DNA of 64,000 nt from Datura wrightii (GCA_035772735.1 JASDFA010000016.1:144348501-144412500), one strand, 5' to 3'; counted from the stretch's first letter, positions 22,049 to 33,462 are shown. Notes: generated by a model from the letters alone, not told the origin. Numbers and translations: made by a program.

Positions 22049-24790
22049 CATTCAGGGCATCAATCCAGCTTTCTGTACACACACAGGATATTCGTGGAGA
22101 CAGGAGCCAGACCAACCATTCAGCCGCAATGGAGACTTAATCCAGCAATGAAGGATGTGGTGAGGAAAGAAATAATCAAGTGGCTTGATGCAGGTGTGGT
22201 CTACCCAATTTCAGACAGTGAATGGGTCAGCCTCGTTCAATGTGTTCCAAAGAAAGGGGGGATGACTGTAGTCACCAATGAGAAAAATGAGTTGATCCCT
22301 ACCCGAACCGTCACAGGCTGGCGGATTTGCATGGACTACAGAAAGCTAAATGAAGCCACGAGGAAAGATCATTACCCCATCCCTTTTATTGATCAAATAC
22401 TGGATAGGTTGGCGGGACAGGAATACTATTGCTTCCTTGATGGGTACTCTGGTTATAACCAAATAGACATAGCTCTGGAGGATCAAGAGAAGACTACTTT
22501 TACCTGTCCTTATGGTACATATGCTTTCAGGCGAATGCCTTTTGGGTTATGCAATGCACCGGCCACATTTCAGAGATGCATGATGGCTATTTTCCATGAC
22601 ATGGTGGAGGATTTTGTTGAGGTATTTATGGATGATTTTTCTATTTTTGGTAATTCGTTTGCTACTTGTTTGCAGAATCTTGACAGGGTGCTGGCTCGTT
22701 GTGAGGAATCCAACCTTGTATTAAATTGGGAGAAATGCCACTTCTTGGTGAAGGAGGGTATTTTCCTTGGCCACAAAGTATCTCGAAAGGGGTTGGAAGT
22801 CGATCGTGCTAAGATCGAGGTTATTGAAAAGTTGCCACCACCAGTGTCAGTGAAAGGTGTGTGCAGTTTTCTTGGGCATGCAGGATTCTACAGACGATTC
22901 ATCAAAAACTTTTCCAAAATCTCGAGACCACTATGCAGATTGCTGGAAAAAGAGCTGAAGTTTGAGTTGAATGATGAGTGTGTTAAGGCATTTGAAGAGC
23001 TGAAGCAGAAATTGATAGAAGCACCTATCCTCACTTCTCCGGACTGGGAACAACCATTTGAGCTGATGTGTGATGCCAGTGATGTGGTTGTGGGAGCTGT
23101 ATTGGGGCAAAGAAAAAATAGAATCTTTCATTCTATCCATTATGCAAGCAAAACGCTGAATACAGCCCAAAGCAACTACACAGTCACAGAGAAGGAAATG
23201 CTAGCCTTGGTGTTTGCATTTGACAAATTCAGGTCCTATTTGGTGGGTTCGAAAGTGGTGGTGTACACAGACCATGCAGCGATTCGGTACCTATTCAACA
23301 AGAAGGATGCTAAGCCGAGGTTGATCAGATGGATCTTGTTGTTACAGGAGTTCGATCTCGAGATCAAAGACCGAAAGGGGAGCGAGAATCAGGTAGCAGA
23401 TCACCTATCACGATTGGAAAGCTGGTCACATGTGATGGAAAGTGATAACATAAATGAAGAGTTCCCAGATGAGCAACTCTTGGCAGTGGGGGAAGTCGAA
23501 GTTCCATGGTATGCAGACATAGTCAACTTGCTAGTGAGCGGAGTCTACCCACCTGAGGCAACAGACCATCAAAGAAGGAAATTGAGGCATGATAGCCGGC
23601 ACTTTGTTTGGGATGAACCATATTTATTCAAACAAGGACCAGATCAGGTAATGAGAAGATGCATCCCAGAGAGTCAGATTGCAGAGGTGTTGCGGGGCTG
23701 CCATTCTTCATTGTATGGAGGTCATCACGGAGGCGAGAGAACAACGCACAAGGTTCTACAGTCAGGTTTCTTTTGGCCAACACTGTTCAGAGACTCTATG
23801 GCGTATGTCAAAATGTGTGATAGATGTCAGCGTACAGGATCAATTGGCAGAAGACAAGAGATGCCGCTGCAGAATATACTGGAAGTTGAGCCCTTTGATG
23901 TATGGGGCATTGATTTCATGGGTCCATTCCCACCGTTATTCAGTAATCGTTACATCTTGGTGGCTGTAGATTATGTATCAAAATGGGTGGAAGTAATAGC
24001 TTGCCCCGGGAATGACAACAAGGTAGTAACGAAGTTTGTGAAAAAACACATCCTTACCAGGTTCGGGACACCCCGAGCCATTATCAGTGATGGAGGGGCT
24101 AATTTTGTCAATGCAAGTTTCAAGAAATTACTAGCCAAGTATGGGGTGCGCCATAAAGTGGCAACAACATACCACCCCTAAACTAGTGGGCAAGTAGAGG
24201 TGTCAAATAGAGAAGTGAAGCAGATTCTTCAGAAAACGGTGAATACACAATGAAATGATTGGTCAAGCAAACTTGATGATGCGTTGTGGGCTTACAGAAC
24301 TGCTTACAAGACACCTATTGGAACCTCACCATACCGACTGGTCTATGGCAAAGCATGTCATCTTCCGGTGGAATTAGAGCACCGAGCCTTCTGGGCTATC
24401 AGGAAGCTAAATATGGACTTAGAGCTGGCGGGTAAAAAGAGACTCATGCAACTCAGTGAACTTGACGAGTTCCGCTGGCATGCCTATGAGAGTGCCAAGT
24501 ACTACAAGGAAAGAACTAAAAGATGGCATGATAAGCATGTGGTGCATCGCATTTTCGAGCCGAGATAGAAAGTTTTGCTCTTCAATTCGAGATTGAAGTT
24601 GTTTCCAGGGAAGCTGAGGTCTAAATGGTCAGGACCATTTGAAGTGGTAAGAATGACCCCGCACGGGGCGGTAGAATTGTGGCAAGAAGATCGGAGTGCC
24701 ACGTTCTTAGTAAATGGCCAAAGGTGTAAGCACTACTGGGGGGAGGACGGTGATCGAGAGAAATCGTCCATCACCCTAGCGGAAAATTGA
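22049..24790 (+). pseudogene. E2 RT-RNase H-integrase
   Basis: One frame stays open from 22034 to 24178. RT has ARPTIQPQWRLNPAMKD, WRICMDYRKLNEATRKD and PFGLCNAPATFQRCM; its active site FMDDF (22625-22639) is intact. RNase H has MCDASDVVVGAVLGQ (about 23062) and YTDHAAIRYL (about 23265). Integrase has its zinc-binding His/Cys set (about 23700-23830, ending CDRCQ), catalytic Asp codons at 23912 and 24089, and Glu at 24197, which gives the D-D-35-E spacing. A TAA at 24179 cuts it just before that Glu. Two more stops follow at 24251 and 24566, and the tail ends at 24788-24790. All three stops are explained by C-to-T or G-to-A changes. There is no chromodomain, as expected for Athila. Confidence 0.95.
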
Positions 24791-25442
24791 GCTTAAATGA
24801 CGTCGAGCCGCGACGGTAAACCAGGCGCTGCACGGGAAGCAACCTGTGAAGATTTTTTTCTTTCTTTCATTTTTTAAAGTGTAAATAGATTTTTCTTTTT
24901 CTTTTTCTTGATTGATTACAAAAATTTTCGTTTTAGTTAGTGTTTGTAATTTTTAGTTAGGTGAAACCTATTATTCTAACCAATTTTGTTTAGTGAGATG
25001 ATTTTCAGGTCAAACGGAGGAAAATGTGCACGGAATCGTGAAGGAAAAGTCGAGGTATGAAAAATTAATAAAATGTAGAAAACAGTGAGCTGGGGCGATA
25101 GCTCCGTGTCACGGAGGAGGACCTCCGCGTTACCCTCCGTGACACGTTGAGGTGTAACCTGGAAATTTTAAAAATTTCCAGAATGCTATCGCAATGGCTC
25201 CGTGTCATGGAGGCAGTGCACCGCGATGCCCTCCGTGACACGTTGCCTTGTATATCGCAACGGGTCACACCGGGTTGCCGGGTGACCCGCGTGTTTTTCT
25301 ACCCTTTTTAACCCGAAACCTCCCCTTTTCCCCTCATTTTCGATTTCTTCCGCGACCAAACATCCCAAAACCCCTCTCCCATCAACGTGCCATGGCTTAA
25401 GGCAACAAATTTCCGAGTTTTCTTCGATTATTCAACTTCAAG
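24791..25442 (+). promoter_or_regulatory. E2 spacer with LTR-like hairpins and leader
   Basis: There is no gene. Two hairpins repeat the LTR motif: arms CGTGTCACGGAGG (25105-25117) and CCTCCGTGACACG (25134-25146), then CGTGTCATGGAGG (25201-25213) and CCTCCGTGACACG (25230-25242). Between them is an AT palindrome (about 25159-25181). A very stable hairpin follows at 25261-25289 (CGGGTCAC ... GTGACCCG, with CCGG-GTTG-CCGG inside). A C/T-rich leader then runs to the splice donor at 25442/25443. I infer an internal promoter for the downstream ORF; that is not shown by sequence alone. Confidence 0.55.
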
Positions 25443-26139
25443 GTATGTTTTCTGATTCCCTCTCAAGTTTTTGTCGATTTTCTTTGATTTTAAGCATGGG
25501 AGGTGAACTAAATCGCCCTAAGTCGAAATTAAGCATGAATTCGAGTTATTTGTTGATTGATAATTGTTCGAAATGTCATTATGATTGTTTGAACTTGTCG
25601 ATTGCATAAAGCATTCGAATTTGATTGACAATCTCAATTCTAGGGCTTGTTGTTGAATTTGAAGTTAGAAATGTGTTGAACTTGTGAATTTTATGCCGGG
25701 TTGTACGTGTTGAATGAGATGAGTCATTGTACAAATTGTTGGGATGTTAATAGAAGACGAATTCTCGGGTTTGGGAGAATTGTTGAGATTTGTTCGAATT
25801 TGATTGGTTGGATAGGTTCATGTATATAAATTTTTGTTGTTATTTTTGTTTCTTCATTTTTCTTTGCTAAGTGCAATGGTTAAAATGCTAGCGATGGTAG
25901 TGATTGTGATTAGCTGTACGAAGTCTGAGTAGTACACAGAAGTTATACCGTTGAAATTTTCTTTTGAACGCACTAAGCATGATTGTATAGCTGGTTGTTT
26001 GATGTAAATAAAGCTATTCTTGCCGTATTGTTATAACTGTAGCTAAGGACTAAGTGTGGGGTAACTTAGCGTAACTCGACCTTAGCCGAAGTTAATATTT
26101 ATGTAGCTTAACATTGAGCTTGTTTACTTGGGTTGACAG
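25443..26139 (+). other. Candidate leader intron of E2 envelope-position ORF
   Basis: It is 697 nt from AAG|GTATGT to TTGACAG|GT, T-rich, ending five bases before the ATG at 26145. The E1 copy keeps both splice sites. It includes a PPT-like TAAGTGTGGGGTA at 26051-26063 and a conserved GCTGTACGAAGTCTGAGTAG block near 25914. Confidence 0.5.
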
Positions 26140-26144
26140 GTAAA

Positions 26145-27365
26145 ATGGCAAGCCGGCAAGATAAAGGGAAAGGTGCATCAACTTCAGGCACCGGCAGGAA
26201 GAGACTCAGACTGGGCACAGCAGTCCCAGCAGCACCAGCAGTTCCACACGGCCAGCGCCGCCAATATGGAACAAGATGGGTGACTAACGAGGGGAAAAAG
26301 TGGTACGCCAAGCACAAAGAGAACAAATATTTCCCCGAGGAGCATATAGCACGGGAGCCATTGGCACAGGAGTTCCCCAGAATAGTTCACTGGATCGAGG
26401 CAGCGGGGCTCAAGTTCATATTCGAGGAGCCCAAAGAATGCAACCTGCACCTGGTTCAGGAGTTCTATGCTAATTGGAACCCGTCAATCCGAAGCCACAC
26501 CATCAAAATCAGAGGGCAGATAGTCACTCTGGAGCCCCACCAGCTCAATGCCATCATAGGAGCGCGGGACACAGACGCCCACATCCTCCGACAGCTGAAC
26601 ATTACCCCACCGTATGCTGACATCAGACGCACGCTGTGTGGGGCCCGATCTACAGCTCGATGGAGCAGGCACAAGGAAAGGGGCTACCACCAGACTCTAC
26701 CATATCCTCAGATGAACAGGGAAGCCCGAATCTGGCTAAAGATAGTCTGCTCTTGCCTTATCCCGGGGGTACATATGACTGATGTAACCCGGGATCGTGT
26801 TTGCCTGGTGTACGCCCTGATGAAAAGGTTGGAGATAAATGTCGGGGCGGTTATTATATCCGCCATGAAGAGAGCCCGGTTGCACCAGGGGAACAGGTAT
26901 GGTTTCGGTGGACTACTCACCACCTTTCTCAGGGGCCTCGATGTTGAGGAGGAGGCCCTCGATTATATCCCGCAGTTGGAGCGGCGGGCCTTGGATGTGA
27001 CTAAAACTAAGGCTCCCGACACCACCCACGGGCCAGTGCTGACACTTGGAGAGCGACACGCTCGTGATGACCAGTATATGGCGCAGATGTATGGGATGCA
27101 GATGCTCCAGTTCAGGATAGGTGGGAGGCCGGCAACGGAGGAGGAGCTATGGCAGCTCGAGCTAGACTACCCGTTTGGCGAAAATGCCAGGGCTCTATGC
27201 CGAGTAGGGCCAGCCTTTGTAGAGCCCACAGACGATGACGTCCCCACGGACGAGGAGACGCATCGGGAGGAATCCGATGTGGAGTCCGATGATGACGACG
27301 GAGGCGACTCGGACATGGGAGATGAAGCAGCCGCACCCGACGAAGAAGTGGAATACTTTGATTGA
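26145..27365 (+). CDS. E2 envelope-position ORF, putative plant transposon protein
   Basis: This is an intact 406-codon ORF. I chose ATG 26145, shared with E1; the frame is open four codons further to a TTG, but the candidate splice acceptor lies between. The N-terminus is basic (MASRQDKGKG, then GRKRLRLG, possible nuclear signal). The core has FYANWNPSIR, IKIRGQIVTLEPHQLNAIIGARDTD, ITPPYADIRRTLCG, ARIWLKIVCSCLIPG and RVCLVYALMKRLEI. This layout resembles the Pfam family named 'putative plant transposon protein', recalled from memory and with no known activity. The last 50 or so residues are strongly acidic (DDDVPTDEETH, ESDDDDGGDSD, DEEVEYFD). There is no signal peptide or transmembrane segment, so it is not an envelope glycoprotein despite its position. 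Confidence 0.85.
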   Translation: MASRQDKGKGASTSGTGRKRLRLGTAVPAAPAVPHGQRRQYGTRWVTNEGKKWYAKHKENKYFPEEHIAREPLAQEFPRIVHWIEAAGLKFIFEEPKECNLHLVQEFYANWNPSIRSHTIKIRGQIVTLEPHQLNAIIGARDTDAHILRQLNITPPYADIRRTLCGARSTARWSRHKERGYHQTLPYPQMNREARIWLKIVCSCLIPGVHMTDVTRDRVCLVYALMKRLEINVGAVIISAMKRARLHQGNRYGFGGLLTTFLRGLDVEEEALDYIPQLERRALDVTKTKAPDTTHGPVLTLGERHARDDQYMAQMYGMQMLQFRIGGRPATEEELWQLELDYPFGENARALCRVGPAFVEPTDDDVPTDEETHREESDVESDDDDGGDSDMGDEAAAPDEEVEYFD

Positions 27366-27408
27366 TCAGAGAGTTCCACCACCCGATTCTGTGCTATTTA
27401 ATTTCTGT

Positions 27409-27428
27409 GAACACTGGGGACAGTGTTC
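27409..27428 (+). other. E2 conserved hairpin after ORF
   Basis: GAACACTG-GGGA-CAGTGTTC is identical to E1 13077-13096. It lies 43 bp after the stop codon and just before TAAGTGTGGGGTGGGAG (27433-27449). Confidence 0.7.
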
Positions 27429-27432
27429 GGAT

Positions 27433-29259
27433 TAAGTGTGGGGTGGGAGTAGTTAGGTGCTGGGCTGGGCTGTTTGTTTGTATGTTCTCCTCTGTTATTT
27501 TATATGTTGTGTTTCCCTGTGTTTGTGAATTTTCAAATTGTTCTGTATTTGTAAATATTTGTGAAATTAATGTGTGTTGTTGAATGTTGCCAGCTGATTC
27601 TGTAAATAATTTTTTTGTTTGTTTTTGTTTGTTTTGTTTATCGAAATGATCGATATTTTTAAAATTTGTGAAACTATTTTGTTCATATTTAGAATATTTT
27701 GTAAAAAAAAAAAATTTCTATCGAAATGATCGATATTTTGCAAATTTTTCAACTTTTTAATTTTGGGTTTCTCGGCGTTTGTTTTCGGTTCTTTTACCAA
27801 GAAGGGTCCCATTGAACTGAAGTCATAGTTAGTGACCATTCCCTATGATGGATGGATGACGACCGTCTTAAGGGAAATGTAGTCGGTAGGAGTAGTTTTT
27901 TTTCAATTAATTTTCAGTTTTTTCCTTGGTTGATTGCATCCCGGAACCTGTAGTTACTATATGGTTGCGAAAGTTTGGTTGCATGTTGTACATGATATTC
28001 AAAATGCAAAGGTGATTCTTATGAAAGCATGCAAATTTTGTAAATATGTTGAGATACCTAGGTTGTAGAGTTCGATTCGGTGTGATTGAGGCTTAATGTT
28101 TGAATTCCTGTAATTAGCTGATTGAAGAGTCTGTGAATACATCTCGAATCGAGCAAGTGCATAAAGTGTGAAGTGAGGTGTTGATATTCCATGCTATTGT
28201 GAAGTGTCTAGAACTTGCCTGGTCTGTGTACAAAACGAAATGAAGGAGGTGTATTGTAGGAAAGGATGTAGGCATTTCTTTGTTTTAACCGAGAGTTTCT
28301 ATTTTTTTCTTGTCATACTCCCCTCTTCCTGTGATTGTATACCCTAGTCAGCCTTTGAGCCTTTAGCCTATTAATTCTTTCTTTTGTCCAAAAAGTGTAA
28401 ACCGAGCTTAATTCCTTCTTTTCATTAGCCGTAAAGTCTATACAAAACTCTTAAGAACTTAAGAAGAGAAAATAATTTTCCCAAAGTGTCAAAGAGTGAG
28501 AATGGTGAAAAGAAAAAGAAAAGCGGAGTAAGGGAAGAAAAGAAAAGGTTGAAGGTGCACTTGTTATAAATATACGATAATAAAGGTGCATGAATAACCT
28601 TTGCTATTGTGTCAAGTGTGCTTAATGAAATGGGCCATACTAAAGTAAATCATCAAGAATGGGATAATGAAAAAAAAAAAGAGAAACAATGTCCATGAGT
28701 TGATGGGAATGTGTTGAAAAGGCGCTTAAGGATGCTAGTGGCTATTATTGGCTAATCAATATTTACTAGTTCCATAGCTTCCATTACAACCCATTAAAGT
28801 CCTACGTGATCTTACATTGCATTTCTTTATATTAGTGGAGTAATACACTAAGGGCAAGCTTATAGGTCACGACATGATGCATGTGAATTCTTTTGGGAGA
28901 GAGAGTGAAATTGTTTTTACATGCCCCTGCTTGAATGTTTGTGTGTCACATGAGCAAAAAGGGGAAGATTCTCTTGAGTTGTGAGGGCACATGCGTGATG
29001 AAAGATTGATTTTCGTGTCGGATATCTTGATTAGCTGATTTGCATGAGTTTTCCGATATCGAGAGTCGATTCTTAAAGTCTAGAAAGTCTTAATGTATTG
29101 AAGGTCATTGCATTGTCAAGATCATGCATGTTTTCTTGATGATTTGCAATATTGAATGATCGGTATGACCGTAGCTTAAATTTTCGTACCATAGTAGCGA
29201 GGTTGGGATGTAAATTGCATGAATTGTATGTTTGTTGTTCGAGGACGAACAAGGATTTA
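27433..29259 (+). other. E2 noncoding 3' region
   Basis: There is no supported gene in 1.8 kb. It has repeated ATCGAAATGATCGATATTTT units (27640-27660 and 27718-27740), a homopolymer A run near 27702, and the conserved block with GGATGGATGACGACCGTCTT (27850s). The final stretch is GACGAACAAGGATT before the PPT. Confidence 0.75.
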
Positions 29260-29272
29260 AGTGTGGAGTAAG
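29260..29272 (+). other. E2 polypurine tract
   Basis: AGTGTGGAGTAAG abuts the 3' LTR start TGATCTTGGG. Confidence 0.85.
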
Positions 29273-30692
29273 TGATCTTGGGCAGATTTATATGCCCAAG
29301 TGATACTCAAAAGTATCATTTTCACCTTGTTTATCTAGCAATGTGTATACATTTTCATGTAATTGGTAATAAAATGTGAATTTATACTAACCAACATGTT
29401 TAGCATTATTTTGTAGGTAAAATGTGATTTTGGGAAGCTAAAATGCATGTTGGATGATATCGGAGTTGGACTTGGATGCGAGCAAGGAAAAGGCATTGGA
29501 CAACATGATTTAAAGTGGCTCCGCGATGGAGCCGTGTCACGCTGCCACCGCGGAGGCATTATGCCAGGAGGGTGAAAATTCACCAAATTTCCAGTGAAGG
29601 TCCGCGTTTGCTCCGCGGCATGGAGCCAGTGCTCCGCGATGCACGTCGTGCCACGTTGAGCTTGAATTCCCGGACCCCCAGTTCCAGTGAGGGTCCGCGT
29701 TCATGGCGTGTCACGGAGGCAGTGCTCCGCGATGCACTCCGTGACACATTGCTCATTATTCCGGGAAAAATTTCCACTAGTATAAATAGAACACTTAAGT
29801 TCATTTTTCATAATTCAGACTTGGTGGAGCAAGGACGTGGGTTACAGGCAGTTGAGGGACGAAAAGTTCAGGGTTTTTTCTCTCTTTCTTTCTTCTCTAA
29901 TTCAATTGTTTGTTTGATTAACACTCGTTTTATGATGATTAATCCACAAATGAGTGGCTAATTCCCTTCCTTGCTGAGGTTATGAACACTTGTGATGAAT
30001 TTTGATTATTGATTATATGGTTTTTCATCTTTTTCTTCCATGTTGTTCTATTAATTCTTGTTCTTACTGCATTGGTGTGTGGCCTACATTAATGTACATC
30101 TAAAAAGTCCGATTTCACTCGAGAGAGCACAAAATTGGAAAGTTGTGAATTAATAGGATATTGTTCTTAACTTGAATTGGGAAAATTGAGTTTTGATGTG
30201 CATTCAGGATAGAAATATACTTGAAAGTCGTATTAGTCAATTTAGGAACTAGAATTGTATGGCTAGAACATGAATTGCATTTGATCACAGAAATGTAGAC
30301 GGATGGTTCATGATTCTTAAGTGAGATTAAATACGAGAGTTTTAATTTCTTGGCATATGTTCTTGGCTAGCAACTGGAAGAAAAGATTAACCAATTTATG
30401 ATGATAATCAGTTTCATTGTATGTTCGTTAACCTCGGCATGCTCTTATTCATAGTCCAAATTCAAAGTAGACAATTGTTCGTAGTTTTAGTATAAAATTT
30501 ATAAAACAAATTATTCACTTTTTGGTTACTTTGTTGTCAACATATTTAGAAGTAAAAATATAGTATACTTGAACAAATTGCAGTTAACCCAAGTCTCTGT
30601 GGGATCGATACTTGGCTTACTAAAGCCACTTACTACTTGTTCGATCACGTGCACTTGCGTGTCGGTTTTATAACCCCAAAACCAACCGAACA
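29273..30692 (+). repeat. E2 3' LTR
   Basis: It is 1420 bp, the same length as the 5' copy, and ends CCAACCGAACA before the duplicated CTACT. Its hairpin modules are better preserved than in the 5' copy; for example CGTGTCACGCTGCCACCGCG is intact near 29533. Confidence 0.95.
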
Positions 30693-30697
30693 CTACT

Positions 30698-31250
30698 TAC
30701 TATATGTTAAATATTTGTATGATGTTAAATGTTTTTAAAGGTCTGATTGCTAACTGAAATTTGTGAAAGAGCCAAGATGATGACGTGTAAACAATTTTAA
30801 GCCAAGTAAATACATTGCAAGCTATTATAAAAAATGTCAGGCCAAGGGGAGATTTCATAATCTCTTTTCCTTAAGTCAAATGACAAGCCAATGAGTTTTC
30901 AATCTCTAATGTCCCTTTGAACACGACCTATAAATCTTGTTGAAACTCATACTTCATTCGTAGTTCCTTATGATTTATACAAGTTTTGAATACATGCATT
31001 TAAGTGTTATTTTCTAGCTTTACATGTTATATGTTCTCACTTGCAGTTATGCATTACGAAGGAGGCCTATGTAGACCACAAATTTAGTATTCATAATTTC
31101 TATGCTATACGTGTTAAATTGACCCAGTATAAGCTATATTGGCTCCGTTTATGATTATGATTAAGATTTATTGATTTTACCCTTGTGTGGTACACCAGTT
31201 GGAGGTATTTTTATTTTACCCCAGTATAGCACACTAGCTAGACGGATTTT
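30698..31250 (+). repeat. E0 3' LTR, part 2
   Basis: This is LTR sequence between E2 and F1. Near 31180-31250 it has the unit GTGTGGTACACCAGTTGGAGG, a variant of which continues beyond F1 at 50950, as expected for one LTR split by F1. The junction has the ATTTT duplication (31246-31250 and 50945-50949). Confidence 0.8.
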
Positions 31251-33449
31251 TGTCATGACCCAAACATAGGCTCGGATTGAGACATGGGACAAAGAACCCC
31301 GAGAGGCTCCAGTTGACCCATGGAATGAACATAACATCTAACTCATTCATATTAAAGTGAAAGATCGACATACTCAACATAGAGGAAGTCTGAACATAAC
31401 ATAGCATCTGAATACATACATAAGTCTGAAGCCGAATACATATTATGTCTGAAAAGCCTCTAATACTGATGAGTTGATGGGACAAGACCCCAACTAATTC
31501 ACTATAGTCTGAAAACTAAAACTACTGAACATATCTGATTAGAAAGACCCTCAAAAGATGAGGATTCACCAACTCTAATCGGGGGGTACAAATGTTGGGA
31601 ATCTGGCTAGCGGCGAGACTGAGTCGGGATATCAGAGCCTGTATCATGAAATGATACAACATAGAGTATGCGGTCAGTACATGGAATGTACCGAGTATGC
31701 AAGGTACGTAAAACCGCTAAGTAAAATCACAAATCATGCATATTATAAAACGTAATCAACAATAGGATTCTGAGAGTAGGGCTTGCATGCTATTTTCTGA
31801 AATCATGATCTGAACATAACTGAATATCGTAACTGAATCGAATGACCCAAAGCTGAAAATTGATAATCATAAGAAAAACTGAACATTAGGTCAAACCTGC
31901 TAAAAACATAATATCATGACTGATAAACATGCATAACTTAAATTATGAGGAACAATGAGAGACTCTTCATATAACCGACATTACCACGATAGAGCTTACG
32001 TGGTCCTAACTATCACAATCAAGTGGGTAGAGCTGTCCAAAGATTTGTCAGGGCTGAGGACGCTACCATGATATCGATATCAAGCTGAAGGCCCCTTAGG
32101 GGAAAGGGAAGCTCACACGAGAGTTCCCAATAAGCTGAACAAACCTACGTTGGCATGTAGTTCTGAGGCGTAGGGTTGATTAACCCATAGCCTACTCGGT
32201 GCTAGTCACTACTCCCAAAAATATGCATATGCTCTCCATCATTTTTTGATGAAGATGACTCATAACATACATACATAGATCTGAAATCATAACATGAGGA
32301 GCCTTGGCTCAAACCATACCATAAGCTAAAAATAATGGGAGTCTAGACTCAAAAACCATGTGGTAAGCTAATTCATGAAATCATAAAAACATACTTGATC
32401 ATATGGGCTTTCCCAATACTTACACATGTTTGAAAGAAACTTGATTCAATTTGAAAACATGAACATAGACATGGGTATTTCGAAATCATACTTTCTTTAC
32501 AAACATCTCATCATGCTTGTACACATACTTCATAGATCCCAACTTTCATGGACTTTCATTGATGGGCATCATACTTTAGAAAACTTAAAAACATAATTTA
32601 TAATTAAAAACTTTGTAAAATCTACCCATTAATCATAATTCAACATTGAAGACATACTTAGATCATACCCATAGTTGAAACCATGAGAATCCATACATTG
32701 GTTAAAACCCCATAGATTCATCAATAGAATTTAATGAATTGTGATAGGATTGGGCATGGGTGTGGAAAATTGCACCGATTCATAGCCTTACATACATGAA
32801 CATATCTGATTTCACCACTTCCTTGATTGCCCAAAGATAATTGAGGAAGAACTTTGATGAACTAGTCTAGATCACCTCTCAAACTTCTAAGCTTGCATGC
32901 ATGAATTAGGATAGGCTTAGTAATTACATAACCCTTGCTTAGAAAACTCTATTATGAGCTTAAAATGACGTAGTTTAGGCCTTAGAAACTTAGGAATTAC
33001 AAAAAAGCCCTTAATAAATTCGCAGGAGAAAATGCACTGTCAGTCCCCACGAGGGATTGGATGACTCGTGCCCTGGACCACGACTCGTGGTCACCTGTCA
33101 TTACTTACACTGCCAAATTTCTTCTGAGGGTCACCACGACTCGTGGTGCATCCGACGATTTCGTGGTGAGGACCTGTTACCAACACTGTCGAATTTCTTC
33201 ACCTTCATATCACCCTTGACCATTGGTGACCTATTGAAACGTGGGGCTGCCCACGACTCGTGGTCTCAGCTGTGGTCACCTCAAACCTAAAATGTCCAAA
33301 CATACTAAAACCCCTCCCCATGAGTCACTTAACGTCTCGTGGTGTTCCTGACAGGTAACTGGATGACTCATCTACTGACCTGGTATAGAAATTTCTTTTT
33401 TCTCCGTTTCAACTCCTGGGCCTGATCTTAGGGATTTTGGGGTATTATA
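31251..33449 (-). repeat. F1 3' LTR
   Basis: It is 2199 bp, plus-strand TGTCATGACCC... to ...GGGTATTATA (family end GGGTATTACA). Near-palindromic units with core CCACGACTCGTGG occur at about 33076-33096, 33132 and 33247. The rest is unassigned LTR sequence. Confidence 0.9.
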
Positions 33450-33452
33450 ATA

Positions 33453-33462
33453 TCTCCCTCTT
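33453..33462 (-). other. F1 polypurine tract
   Basis: The minus strand reads AAGAGGGAGA, three bases from the LTR. Confidence 0.8.

Larger units (their letters stand above)
17863..30692 (+). mobile_element. E2: full-length Athila-type retrotransposon
   Basis: It is 12,830 bp with two LTRs of exactly 1420 bp and a perfect target duplication CTACT (17858-17862 and 30693-30697). Order: 5' LTR, tRNA-Asp primer site, gag, protease, RT, RNase H, integrase, hairpin spacer, candidate intron, envelope-position ORF, noncoding 3' region, PPT, 3' LTR. By eye the LTRs differ at about 40 sites (about 2.8%), mostly transitions. Gag-pol carries frameshifts and stops, while the envelope-position ORF is open. 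Confidence 0.96.

Noticed and set aside
22034..24790. Endogenous pararetrovirus (caulimovirus-like RT)
   Set aside because: Integrase, LTRs, primer site and target duplication are present and there is no movement-protein region; it is Ty3/gypsy.
26133..26144. Upstream TTG as start of the 410-codon reading frame
   Set aside because: It lies before the candidate splice acceptor and is not an ATG; the shared ATG at 26145 is the better start.
33057..33290. 77-codon ORF in the F1 LTR
   Set aside because: It is made from the palindrome units and is not kept in the other LTR copy.
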